Under the pieces are notes generated by a model, which saw nothing but the letters and a program-made list of their open reading frames with translations, was not told where the DNA came from and ran no database searches. A stretch of DNA of 64,000 nucleotides, taken from NCBI RefSeq assembly GCF_001439785.1, contig NZ_JYLI01000020.1:51075-115074 (forward strand), in the 5' to 3' direction. A program made the translations under genes and the position numbers. This document shows positions 8,448 through 16,402 of this stretch, in pieces; positions within the stretch are counted from its first letter, which is position 1, and the number at the start of each line of letters is the position of its first letter. This stretch comes from Pseudomonas poae. Its GTDB lineage: Bacteria; Pseudomonadota; Gammaproteobacteria; Pseudomonadales; Pseudomonadaceae.

Positions 8448-9356
8448 ATGCCCTCCGTAACACCGCCAGTCCTGCTCGTAGACAGTGAAAAACTCGGACA
8501 ACAGTCCGCCAGCCAGACCCTCAAGGCCATCGCCAGGGCCTACCCCGGCAAGTTATTCGCCACCTTGTCGCTGGTCGCGCTGGAGAACGCGCTGCTGTTG
8601 GCCTACCCGCTGTTCGCCGGCTTTGCGGTGGACTCGATCATCCGTGGCGATGCCGCCAGTGCGTCGCTGTATGCCGGTGTGGTGCTGGGGTTCTGGGTGG
8701 TGGGCGCGGCGCGCCGGGCCCTGGACACACGCACCTTCACGCGCATCTACGCAGACCTTGCGGTGCCGGTGATTCTCAACCAGCGCCTGCAACGCCACAG
8801 CACCTCCAAGGCGGCGGCGCGGGTGGTATTGGCGCGGGACTTCGTGGATTTCTTCGAAAAGCACGTGCCGATCATCGCCACCGCGCTGGTCTCGATCATC
8901 GGCGCGGCGGGCATGCTGTTGGTGATCGAGCCGTGGGTCGGCCTGGCGTGTTTGGTGGCGTTGCTGCTGTGCCTCACTGTCATGCCCGGCTTCGCCCGAC
9001 GCAACCAGCGTTTGCACGAGCGCCTGAACAATCGCCTGGAAAAGGAAATCGGCCTGGTCGAAGCCGTGGGCGAACACACGCTGCACCGTCACTACCACGT
9101 ACTGTCGCGCCTGCGCATCCGGCTGTCGGACCGTGAAGCCGTGGCCTTTCTGTGTATCGGCGTGGTCTCGGCGCTGCTGTTCGTGGTCGCCATCAGCCAA
9201 TTGGCATTGGCGCCCGCGGTCAAAGCCGGGCATATCTATGCGGTGATGACCTACCTGTGGACCTTCGTCAGTTGCCTGGATGAGGCGCCGTCGATGATCG
9301 ACCAACTGGCGCGCCTCAAGGACATCGGCAAACGCGTGGATCCGGGCCTGGCGTGA
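8448..9356 (+). CDS. Lone ABC-transporter six-transmembrane-domain protein
   Basis: A 302-residue membrane protein that matches the type-1 ABC exporter transmembrane domain (ABC_membrane_3-like), with hydrophobic segments at about residues 35-55, 70-88, 140-160, 165-182, 235-255 and 262-282. No Walker A, Walker B or ABC signature follows; the gene stops just where a nucleotide-binding domain would begin, with no frameshifted remnant in the next 640 bases. Function is unknown: it would need an ATPase encoded elsewhere, or act without one. It stands alone. Confidence 0.75.
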   Translation: MPSVTPPVLLVDSEKLGQQSASQTLKAIARAYPGKLFATLSLVALENALLLAYPLFAGFAVDSIIRGDAASASLYAGVVLGFWVVGAARRALDTRTFTRIYADLAVPVILNQRLQRHSTSKAAARVVLARDFVDFFEKHVPIIATALVSIIGAAGMLLVIEPWVGLACLVALLLCLTVMPGFARRNQRLHERLNNRLEKEIGLVEAVGEHTLHRHYHVLSRLRIRLSDREAVAFLCIGVVSALLFVVAISQLALAPAVKAGHIYAVMTYLWTFVSCLDEAPSMIDQLARLKDIGKRVDPGLA

Positions 9357-9500
9357 ACGCCTGACTTATAACGCAGGCCGGACGCAATCCAAATGTGGGA
9401 GGCTCCGCCAAGTCTTCGACTTAGCGCTGTCGCGCAGCAAACGGGGGCCGCTGTGGCGAGCGGGCTTGCCCTAATGCCGTTCAGTTAAGCGTAAATCCCC

Positions 9501-9597
9501 TGTGGGAGCGGCGCTGCGACTTGCCTGCGAAAGCGGTGGGTCAGTCAACATTAATGTTTGCTGGGCCGACGCCTTCGCAGGCAAGCCAGCTCCCACA
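9501..9597 (+). repeat. REPIN (paired REP element)
   Basis: A 97-base REPIN: TGTGGGAGC at 9501-9509 is inverted at 9589-9597, and CTTGCCTGCGAA at 9520-9531 is a perfect inverted repeat of 9574-9585. The inner loop (CAGTCAACATTAATGTTTGC) recurs at 9876-9953 in the other direction and at 60451-60531. Such elements are non-autonomous and depend on a RAYT transposase, which is not in this window. Confidence 0.85.
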
Positions 9598-9639
9598 TTT
9601 GATCGCGCTCACATTCCCTATTCAGGTCGGCTCTCAGGC

Positions 9640-9853
9640 CGCCGCGCTTTTGCTTTTGATCTTAGGCGCCCCGTCAAACACGCTGGGGCGCGAAGCGCCC
9701 CCAATCAACGAAAACGCGGTGTACCTGACACTACGCAGAACATGGTTTTGGGGCTGCTGCGCAGCCCAACGCGGGGCAAGCCCGCTCGCCACAGGAATGT
9801 GGCTGCCTGAAACGTCAGGTTTTAAAATCAATAAGTTATTTTGTGTTTGATAA
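9640..9853. repeat. Repeat-rich intergenic DNA
   Basis: Part of the 643-base gap between the ABC protein and AraC genes, which holds no gene I can support. Bases 9650-9690 are a reversed fragment of the 250-base repeat (compare the end of copy 1 at 4284-4320). Bases 9692-9768 match, in reverse, 28835-28918 downstream of the second AraC paralogue. Bases 9779-9853 match 28948-29021 in the same direction, including the REP arm GCAAGCCCGCTCGCCACAGG. Confidence 0.7.
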
Positions 9854-9865
9854 GAGCTGCGGTGC

Positions 9866-9959
9866 GACGATTCGACTTGCCTGCGAAGGCGGTAGTCCAG
9901 CAAATATTGATGTTGACTGACCCACCGCCCTCGCGGGCAAGCCCGCTCCCACGTATGGA
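9866..9959 (-). repeat. REPIN flanked by 9-base direct repeats
   Basis: A degenerate REPIN in the reverse direction to that at 9501-9597, ending GGCAAGCCCGCTCCCAC. It is bounded by CTGCGGTGC at 9857-9865 and again at 9960-9968. The flanking repeat looks like a target-site duplication, although chance or REP-driven recombination are possible. It lies 40 bases past the 3' end of the AraC gene. Confidence 0.7.
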
Positions 9960-9999
9960 CTGCGGTGCATCAGATCGGTAGCAATGGCCAGGTAAAACT

Positions 10000-10941
10000 T
10001 CAGCTCGAGGCCCGGCGCGTTTCCGAGGGCGACTCGCCAAACAGCTCGCGGTAATGGGTGGCGAAGTGGCTCAGGTGAAAAAAGCCCATGGCCACGGCAA
10101 TCTCGCCGACGTTTTTGTCACTCGCCGACGTCGCGATCAAGCGCCGCCGCACCGCGTTGAGGCGCAGATTACGCAGGTACTCGACCGGGCGCATGGCGGT
10201 CACCGCCTGGAAACTGTTCTGCAGGGTTCGGCGGCTCACGCGCAGTTGTTCGCACAGATCCAAAATGCTCAACGGCGTATCGCCACTGGCGATGATCAAC
10301 TCCTGGCTGCGCCGGACCAGGTACGCGCTGACCGCGAAATTGCCACGGCGACCACGCACTTCATCGCCGGCGTGGCTGAACAGATCCAGAAACGCTCCAA
10401 GCAGTTCATCTTCGAGCATCTTCTCCGAGGCCGGGCTGATGGCGTGGGCATGTTCCAGAAAGTGACGAAACAGCGGGTGGATGCGCTGGCGAATGCGCAG
10501 CAGTAACGCTTCATCGACACTGAGGGCCGACACGCTGGTCAAACGCTTGAGCTGCTCGGCGGACAACTCGAACGCCGCCAGTTTGGCAAAGCGCACCGCA
10601 TCGACGTTGAGCGAGAAAAAATGCGTGCCCTGGGGAGCATGCAGCACGAATTCCTCGGCATCGCGCAGCAGCACGACACTCTGCGCACTCACCTGTTGGC
10701 CCTGCACCACCGGCGGGCTGCCCAGCGACATCGCCGCACACAGGCGGCCCTTGGGTGAGCGGCCATGCTGCACGACGCGCTTGTCGAGCACCTCCTGGAA
10801 AATCTGAAAACGATCCCCGGACAGCTGGTGCAGCTCGCTGTTCAGGCAACCGCGACCGAGCTGGTCGTAGACCTGCTGCCAGCCCTGGATCGAGCCGGCA
10901 TGCTGTTGGGAGTCATTGAAGGTGCGCACTTGGGCGAACAT
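10000..10941 (-). CDS. AraC-family regulator (last gene of the nine-gene operon)
   Basis: A 313-residue regulator with an AraC-type cupin-like N-terminal domain and a C-terminal double helix-turn-helix (LSILDLCEQLRVSRRTLQNS and a second helix pair ending FFHLSHFATHYRELFGESP). It is paralogous to the AraC protein at 28990-29958; the two share SRRT.QNSF.AV and YLR..RLN.VRR. It sits 32 bases after the hydratase gene on the same strand, so it is probably co-transcribed and may feed back on the catabolic operon. Confidence 0.85.
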   Translation of the reverse strand: MFAQVRTFNDSQQHAGSIQGWQQVYDQLGRGCLNSELHQLSGDRFQIFQEVLDKRVVQHGRSPKGRLCAAMSLGSPPVVQGQQVSAQSVVLLRDAEEFVLHAPQGTHFFSLNVDAVRFAKLAAFELSAEQLKRLTSVSALSVDEALLLRIRQRIHPLFRHFLEHAHAISPASEKMLEDELLGAFLDLFSHAGDEVRGRRGNFAVSAYLVRRSQELIIASGDTPLSILDLCEQLRVSRRTLQNSFQAVTAMRPVEYLRNLRLNAVRRRLIATSASDKNVGEIAVAMGFFHLSHFATHYRELFGESPSETRRASS

Positions 10942-10973
10942 AAGTGTGATTCCTCGGCGGCCTGAAGCAGGGC

Positions 10974-11774
10974 TCAGTCATCCCTGGCGGCAGCGGACGT
11001 TGGCGCAATGCCGGCGTGAAAATCCAAAGCCAGTTCCGTGCCAAGCATGTGCAAACGATACGCTCCCGGTTCTATCGCCAGCGGCGCCAGCAACGCACCG
11101 GACAACACCACCTGCCCGGCCTCAACCGGGTGACCATCGGCCAGCAGACGCCGCACCAGCCAGCACAGGTTGAATAGCGGGCTGTCCTCACGCGCCTGGG
11201 TATCGCCGCTGCCCAGCAACACGCCCCCGTGCTCCAGGCGATAGGCCACGCAGGCATGTCGCGCCGGGTCGAACGGTACGCGTGCTCCGACGCAGTAAAG
11301 GCCGGCGGCGGCGTTATCGGCCAGAAACGCACCAAGCCCGAACTGCCAGCCTTGCCAGCGGCAATCGGCGATCTCGAACGCCGGCGCCACCTCGGCAATC
11401 GCCGCCAGAATCTGCGCGTCGCTGTACTCACCCGGCGCCAGGGTATCCCCGAACACGAGGGCCAGTTCCACCTCCAGCTTGGGCTGGATCAGCTGCTCGC
11501 ACGCCACCGCGCTGCCCGGCGCCACCGCCATGGCCTGGGTGAGCGCGCCATACACCGGCTCATCCAGGCCAAAGCGCGCCTGCGCGGCGCGGCCGGCAAA
11601 CGCCACTTTCCAGCCGCTCAAGCGCTCGCCGTTTGCACTGCGGCGCACCAGGCCCTGGCGCAACAGCGCATAGCCTTGCTGCTTGTCGAGCGCCTCGGGC
11701 GGCAACGGCGCAATGGCCTGGACAGCGCGCCCGGCCTGCTGCAAGTGCGCAAGCACATCGTTGACGTTGCTCAT
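10974..11774 (-). CDS. 2-keto-4-pentenoate hydratase-like protein (MhpD/FAA-hydrolase superfamily)
   Basis: A 266-residue member of the 2-hydroxypenta-2,4-dienoate hydratase / fumarylacetoacetate hydrolase fold. The conserved PKLEVELALVFG segment (about residues 97-108) supplies acidic metal-binding residues, and APAFEIAD follows as in MhpD. In meta-cleavage pathways this enzyme hydrates a dienol acid made after ring opening. It overlaps the upstream hydroxylase by four bases (ATGA), which suggests coupled translation. An oxaloacetate or 4-oxalocrotonate decarboxylase role is an alternative within the family. Confidence 0.8.
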   Translation of the reverse strand: MSNVNDVLAHLQQAGRAVQAIAPLPPEALDKQQGYALLRQGLVRRSANGERLSGWKVAFAGRAAQARFGLDEPVYGALTQAMAVAPGSAVACEQLIQPKLEVELALVFGDTLAPGEYSDAQILAAIAEVAPAFEIADCRWQGWQFGLGAFLADNAAAGLYCVGARVPFDPARHACVAYRLEHGGVLLGSGDTQAREDSPLFNLCWLVRRLLADGHPVEAGQVVLSGALLAPLAIEPGAYRLHMLGTELALDFHAGIAPTSAAARDD

Positions 11775-13378
11775 GACAGTTGCTCCGCCAGTTTGCGCAA
11801 CACACCGTCGAGTCGCTCAGGCGTGGTGATGGCGGCGACAAAACGGTCCGGACGCACCACGACGATGCAATCACGCACCCGAGAAAACCATTCGCCCAGA
11901 CGGTTATCCACGTCCTCCACACTCAAGGCGTCGCTGGCGGTCAGCGGCTGGTTGCGCCCCACACCGCTGCGTGAACGGTTGACCTGAATGAAACGCGTGC
12001 TCCACCCGGCCCAATACTCGGCCATGGCATCGCTCAAGTGTTCACGCGGGTTCAGCCGATAGCCGAGCACCGCGTAGCCATTGCCAAGCACTTCGTCGAG
12101 GCGCCGGCGCTGACCCTGGGCATCTTCGATGGACGGTTGGATAAACAGCTGGCCGACCAGGTCGTCCTCGCGCAATTCGGCGCGCTCATGGTGGACCAGG
12201 CCCCTGGTGATGGTGGCCTTGGGTTTGAACTTGAATTCCAGCAAGTGCGAACGCAGGTTATCGACGCTGTTGACTGCCTGGAACAGCCAGTCGCGCACCC
12301 CGGCCATCAGCGGGTTGGTCAAACCGAGGACGGCGCCCATGTTGTCGGCCAGGGCCACCAGTTCGGTCGCGTGACCACGGCGTTCCTGATCGTAACTGCC
12401 AAGGATCGACGGTGCCGCGCGGCCCTGGATGATCGCCGCGAGTTTCCACGCCACGTTGGCCACGTCGCGCAGGCCCGAGTTGAGGCCCTGCCCGGCCCAC
12501 GGCGGGGAGATATGCGCTGCATCGCCGACCAGCGCCACGCGCCCTTCGACAAAGCGCGCCGCGACCCGTGAGTGGTGGGTGTAGGCCCGAATGCGGATGA
12601 TATCGAGGTCGTCGACCGCATCGCCGATATGCCCGTGGATCAGCCGGCGAATGGTCGCCTCTTCGCACATTTTCGCTTCGTCTTCGCCCTCCATCAGCAT
12701 GAATTCCCAGCGTCGTTGCTGGTAAGGCAGGTAGATGCACACGAAGGGCCGCTGCGGGTCGGCATGCAAGGCGGTGAACGGCGCATCGAGGGTGTCGTTG
12801 GCCGTGTCGACCACCACCCATTTGCGCGGGTGAGTCAGCCCGAGCAGTTCGATGCCCAGTTGTTTGCGCACCGTGGAACGCCCGCCATCGGCACCGATCA
12901 CATAGTCAGCCTGCAACTGATAGACCTCGCCGTCGGCGCCGCGCACCTGCAGGGTCACGCCCTGCCCGTCCTGGGCAAGCTCAAGCAGTTCGTGGCCCTC
13001 GCGCAGTTCGACACCCGGGTGACGGCCGAGGTGTTCACGCAGGGTGCCTTCGAGCAACTGCTGCATGAAAATGTTGCGCATCGGCCAGCCGTAATGCGCG
13101 GTACTCGGCTTGACCTCGGCAAAGCACACGCCGCGCGCGTTGTAATAGCGCAGCGGCACGTCGCAGATCATGTCGCGCACCGCCAGGTCCGCAATGTCGA
13201 TGCCCTGCAACACGCGCAATGCTTCGTCGTCCATGCCCACGGCACGGGGATACGGCAGGATGCCGTCGGCCAGTTCGAGGACCACGCAGTCGATGCCGTA
13301 CACCCCCATGTAATGCGCGGCGGTGATCCCGTTGGGACCACCGCCGACGATGACAACCTGGGTCTTCTCCTGCTTCAT
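11771..13378 (-). CDS. FAD-dependent aromatic hydroxylase (MhpA-like)
   Basis: A 535-residue flavoprotein monooxygenase of the PHBH/MhpA group, close in length to 3-(3-hydroxyphenyl)propionate hydroxylase. Visible motifs are the GGGPNG dinucleotide-binding site (residues 12-17), the ADYVIGADGGRSTVR segment (157-171) and GDAAHISPPWAGQGLN (285-300), which contacts FAD ribitol. It should add an OH group to a phenolic ring using NAD(P)H and oxygen. It is the seventh gene of the leftward operon, 61 bases after the DUF1185 gene, and its partner hydratase overlaps it. The exact ring substrate is not determined. Confidence 0.85.
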   Translation of the reverse strand: MKQEKTQVVIVGGGPNGITAAHYMGVYGIDCVVLELADGILPYPRAVGMDDEALRVLQGIDIADLAVRDMICDVPLRYYNARGVCFAEVKPSTAHYGWPMRNIFMQQLLEGTLREHLGRHPGVELREGHELLELAQDGQGVTLQVRGADGEVYQLQADYVIGADGGRSTVRKQLGIELLGLTHPRKWVVVDTANDTLDAPFTALHADPQRPFVCIYLPYQQRRWEFMLMEGEDEAKMCEEATIRRLIHGHIGDAVDDLDIIRIRAYTHHSRVAARFVEGRVALVGDAAHISPPWAGQGLNSGLRDVANVAWKLAAIIQGRAAPSILGSYDQERRGHATELVALADNMGAVLGLTNPLMAGVRDWLFQAVNSVDNLRSHLLEFKFKPKATITRGLVHHERAELREDDLVGQLFIQPSIEDAQGQRRRLDEVLGNGYAVLGYRLNPREHLSDAMAEYWAGWSTRFIQVNRSRSGVGRNQPLTASDALSVEDVDNRLGEWFSRVRDCIVVVRPDRFVAAITTPERLDGVLRKLAEQLS

Positions 13379-13439
13379 CGCTATTCACCGCTGTTCTTGT
13401 TGTGGTTGGGGTACGCCAGCGCTCACGCCTGCACCGTTA

Positions 13440-14042
13440 TCAGTGCAGCCCGTCAAGGCCCTTCACCTCTTCGGCGCGCAGGCCGCCCAGCCGCGCATGC
13501 AGACGTCCGCGGGTGGCGAAGGCCCAGATCACCACCAGCTCATCCGGCGAAGGTCCGTCACCGAACGTGATGGAAAAACTGTCGTAGTGCGAACGCACAT
13601 ACAGCGCGTCCTTGTGGGCCAGCGGCACGTCGATGGTCGAGCCCGGACCGCCGCGCTTGCCGGTGGATGGCACCCACGACTTGCCGCCGCCCATCGCCAC
13701 GCGAATCGGGTCGGCCGCCGGGTTGGTCAGAAACGCGTTGCCGTGTTCGTACTCACCGGCGCTGCCCACCAGGATAGCCTTGCCATAGCTTTCAATCCGG
13801 CGTGAACCGGCAAGTGCCAGGATGCGTCGGCCGAACTCTTCACCCAGCAGCGGCGACGGCTCGATCAATTGCGAAAGGTCTTCACTGTAGCGGCCGGCAT
13901 AGGGGTTGGCGATCACGGCGGCCACGGCGTATTTGAACACTGGCTCGCCATCGGCCAGTTGGCCGGTTTCATTGGCCAGGGTTTCTTCGACGAAGCTGTA
14001 CCATTTGCGGATGTGATAGCTGGCGAAATTTGCAGTTTTCAT
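13440..14042 (-). CDS. DUF1185 (AA_synth) family protein
   Basis: A 200-residue protein of the family called amino acid synthesis (PF06684/DUF1185) on weak grounds. Recognisable stretches are NPYAGRYSEDL near residue 46 and GKRGGPGSTIDVPLAHKDALYVR. Members occur in catabolic clusters of proteobacteria, but no enzyme activity is established that I know of. The gene is 15 bases after the VOC gene in the operon, so a catalytic step in the same pathway is a fair inference. Confidence 0.75.
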   Translation of the reverse strand: MKTANFASYHIRKWYSFVEETLANETGQLADGEPVFKYAVAAVIANPYAGRYSEDLSQLIEPSPLLGEEFGRRILALAGSRRIESYGKAILVGSAGEYEHGNAFLTNPAADPIRVAMGGGKSWVPSTGKRGGPGSTIDVPLAHKDALYVRSHYDSFSITFGDGPSPDELVVIWAFATRGRLHARLGGLRAEEVKGLDGLH

Positions 14043-14057
14043 CAGGTGAACCTCGGT

Positions 14058-14516
14058 TCAAATCGGGTCAAGGGGGTCAAGCGTGATATTGCGACTCGGC
14101 GCACCGGCTGCCTTGAAGCGGGCCTTGCCGCACGCATCGTCATGCTCGGTCTCGAGAAAGAATTCCATGCGATTGCCATCGGGGTCGTTGAAATACAGAC
14201 CGTTGCCGATTTCATGATCGGTAATTTTCACCACCTCCACCCCCTTCTCCAGCAACATGCCGTAGAGCTGGCGCAAGGTAGTCATGTCACCGTCGATTTC
14301 CAATCCGTAGTGTTGCAGGCCCAGCCCGCCCTGATGGGCGCCGGGCTCTGCACGAATCAAGGCGATGTCGTGATGCTTGGTGCCAAACGCCATCATGACC
14401 CAGCTTTCGCCCCGGGCACTTTCGTGCATGCCCAGGATGTCGGCGTACCAGCGTGCCGACACATCAGGATCACTCACAAATAGCGATAAGTGGGTCCGAA
14501 GGATTTCGACTTTCAT
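14058..14516 (-). CDS. VOC-family protein (extradiol-dioxygenase/glyoxalase-like)
   Basis: A 152-residue vicinal-oxygen-chelate protein. A 2-His-1-Glu metal site can be proposed from His9 (RTHLSLF), His69 (LQHYGLEID) and Glu118 (NRMEFFL), at the positions used by type I extradiol dioxygenases and glyoxalases. Beside an aromatic hydroxylase and a dienoate hydratase, ring cleavage is an attractive but unproven role. The ATG ending at 14516 follows a GAGGT ribosome-binding site; a much longer frame has an implausible Arg-rich N-terminus and overlaps the BNR gene. Confidence 0.8.
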   Translation of the reverse strand: MKVEILRTHLSLFVSDPDVSARWYADILGMHESARGESWVMMAFGTKHHDIALIRAEPGAHQGGLGLQHYGLEIDGDMTTLRQLYGMLLEKGVEVVKITDHEIGNGLYFNDPDGNRMEFFLETEHDDACGKARFKAAGAPSRNITLDPLDPI

Positions 14517-14527
14517 CACCGCATACC

Positions 14528-15568
14528 TCAGTGTTGTTTGACGATGGATTGATGCCCTGCCTTGATCTGCGCCACGGCCGGCGTCCACAGCACATCGGAT
14601 ATCTCGCTGAACTCGCGCCAGTGCTTCTGCCAGCTGTTGCCGCCGTTGTCGGAGGTGAACAGGTGACCGTACTTGGTGCCGGCGACGATCTGGCGCGGGT
14701 CGGCCGGGTTGAAGGCGATGGCCCACACACAGGAATTGGGCTGCTGTGGCAGCGGCAGCACTTCCCAGCTGACGGCGGCGTCGCGCGAGATCAGCACCTT
14801 GCTGGTGGTGCCGGGGGTGCCGTCGGAAATGCTCAGGTACAGCGTGTCCTCGCTGCCCGGCGGCGCGTTCATGGCGCGCAGGTAGTAGAGGCCGAAGGCT
14901 TCGCGGCCGACGATGCCGGTCCAGGTCAGGCCTTCATCGACGCTGCGGTACACCGCGTTGACGCACACCACCACGATGACCTTATGGCCATGGTTGGGCA
15001 GCACCACGATGTTGTGGATGTCCGAGTTGAAGTCCCACAGCAGGCGGTCGTCGACGCGGGTCCAGCTGTCGCCGCCGTCGCGGGAGTGGAACAGACCACC
15101 CTCCTCCAGGCCGAACCACACCTGGTTGCGGTCGGTGGGGTCATAGGCGAAAGCCAGCAGGCGCGGGCGACTGACGCCGTCGCAGAATTCCGGAATCTCC
15201 ACCGGCGCGCGGTCCCAGCTCACGCCGCCGTCCAGGGTGCGCCACAGCACGGCGCGCGAGGGCGCACCGGTGCCGACGAAAATCCGCTGGGCGTCCTGCG
15301 GGTCCACCGCCACTTTCCACACGGTTTCACCGTTGAACGGTGCATCGACCTGCTGCCAGTGCCCGCCGGTGTCATGGCTGACGCACAAGCCGATGTCGGT
15401 GCCGGCGTAGATTACCTCGGGCGTGCCGGGGTGCACGCTCAATGAGCGAGTGATCGCATCGAATTCCAGGTCCTGCCCCAGGCCCAGGCGGTGCCAGGTC
15501 TTGCCATCGTCGGCGCTGCGGATCACCGCCTGGCCAACAGTGGCGACTAAAAGGGTGCCGTTACTCAT
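14528..15568 (-). CDS. BNR/Asp-box beta-propeller protein of unknown function
   Basis: A 346-residue protein built of repeated Asp-box motifs: SADDGKTWH, SHDTGGHWQ, TLDGGVSWD, SRDGGDSWT, SVDEGLTWT, SRDAAVSWE and TSDNGGNSW, that is about seven blades of a sialidase/YCF48-like propeller. No signal peptide or membrane segment is visible, so it appears cytoplasmic, which is odd for this fold in a catabolic operon. It is the fourth gene of the nine-gene operon with gaps of 11-12 bases on both sides. The catalytic arginine triad of true sialidases is not evident; a scaffold, lactonase or hydrolase role cannot be told apart. Confidence 0.75.
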   Translation of the reverse strand: MSNGTLLVATVGQAVIRSADDGKTWHRLGLGQDLEFDAITRSLSVHPGTPEVIYAGTDIGLCVSHDTGGHWQQVDAPFNGETVWKVAVDPQDAQRIFVGTGAPSRAVLWRTLDGGVSWDRAPVEIPEFCDGVSRPRLLAFAYDPTDRNQVWFGLEEGGLFHSRDGGDSWTRVDDRLLWDFNSDIHNIVVLPNHGHKVIVVVCVNAVYRSVDEGLTWTGIVGREAFGLYYLRAMNAPPGSEDTLYLSISDGTPGTTSKVLISRDAAVSWEVLPLPQQPNSCVWAIAFNPADPRQIVAGTKYGHLFTSDNGGNSWQKHWREFSEISDVLWTPAVAQIKAGHQSIVKQH

Positions 15569-15580
15569 CTCTGATGCTCC

Positions 15581-16375
15581 TCAGATATAGATGCCACGGG
15601 TCAAACCACCGTCGATGCCGATGGACTCACCGGTCACCGCGCCAGCCTTCGGCGACGCCAGGAAGCCGATCAGCCAGCCCATTTCAATCGGTGCCAGGGT
15701 GCGGCGAATCGGTGTCGCGTCGATGTAGGCCTGTTCAACCTGTTGCGCGGTCTTGCCTTGCTTGACCGCTTCGCGCTCGTACAGCTCCTGGATATGCGGG
15801 GTATCCACCACGCCAGGGTGAATCAGGTTGACCGTGATGCCCGAAGCGCCGAGCTGGTCGGAAAGGGTTTTGGTCATGTGGGCAATCGCCAGGTTGCGCA
15901 TGCCCGAGAGCACTTTGCTGCTGCGCCCGGTGAGACCGCCGATGTTGATGATGCGACCGAAGCCGGCAGCCTTCATGTGCGGGGTCACGGCCTTGGCGCA
16001 CCGGAAGTAGCCGATCACCTTGGTGTTGAGGTCCGACAGCAACTCATCGTCGCCCGCGTGTTCGATGTCATTGCGCACCACGCCCGATGGCGCGGCAGCA
16101 CCGTTGACGAGGATGTCGATACGGCCGAAATGCTTGTACGCCGCATCGACCATCTCGGACACGGCCTTCATGTCGTTGGTGTCACAGAACAACGGCAGCA
16201 CTTCATTACCGGTCTGTGCGGTGATCTCTTCGGCAGCCAGTTGCAGGAACGCCATGCGCCGCGCGCAGATCACCACCTTGCAGCCTTCCTCGGAGAGAAA
16301 CCGTGCGACTTCCTTGCCAATGCCCATACCGCCGCCGGTGACGATTGCCACACGGCCTTTCAATTCCAGATCCAT
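15581..16375 (-). CDS. Short-chain dehydrogenase/reductase family protein lacking the catalytic Tyr and Lys
   Basis: A 264-residue SDR-fold protein. The cofactor glycine motif TGGGMGIG (near residues 13-20), the NGAA motif and the HPG segment after strand 6 are kept. The active-site YxxxK is replaced: the aligned segment reads SGMRNLAIAHMTK, giving Ser157 and Asn161, and the catalytic Ser position is Gly (INIGGLTG). It may bind NAD(P) without ordinary alcohol dehydrogenase chemistry, or belong to a divergent SDR group with another mechanism. I start it at the ATG ending at 16375, seven bases from GAGGA; another ATG lies six bases earlier. Confidence 0.85.
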   Translation of the reverse strand: MDLELKGRVAIVTGGGMGIGKEVARFLSEEGCKVVICARRMAFLQLAAEEITAQTGNEVLPLFCDTNDMKAVSEMVDAAYKHFGRIDILVNGAAAPSGVVRNDIEHAGDDELLSDLNTKVIGYFRCAKAVTPHMKAAGFGRIINIGGLTGRSSKVLSGMRNLAIAHMTKTLSDQLGASGITVNLIHPGVVDTPHIQELYEREAVKQGKTAQQVEQAYIDATPIRRTLAPIEMGWLIGFLASPKAGAVTGESIGIDGGLTRGIYI

Positions 16376-16402
16376 TGCCATTTCCTCTTGTGATTATTGG
16401 TT

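Noticed and set aside
9634..9903. Possible small gene in the repeat-rich gap before the AraC gene
   Set aside because: The frame is made of REP and repeat DNA; only its start resembles the tail of the paralogous AraC protein.
9357..9999. Repeat array considered as CRISPR
   Set aside because: The repeats are REP/REPIN units in both directions without regular spacers, and no cas genes are present.
13379..13439. 61-base gap in the nine-gene operon as an operon boundary
   Set aside because: No terminator or promoter is evident there and the flanking genes read the same way, so I keep one operon.
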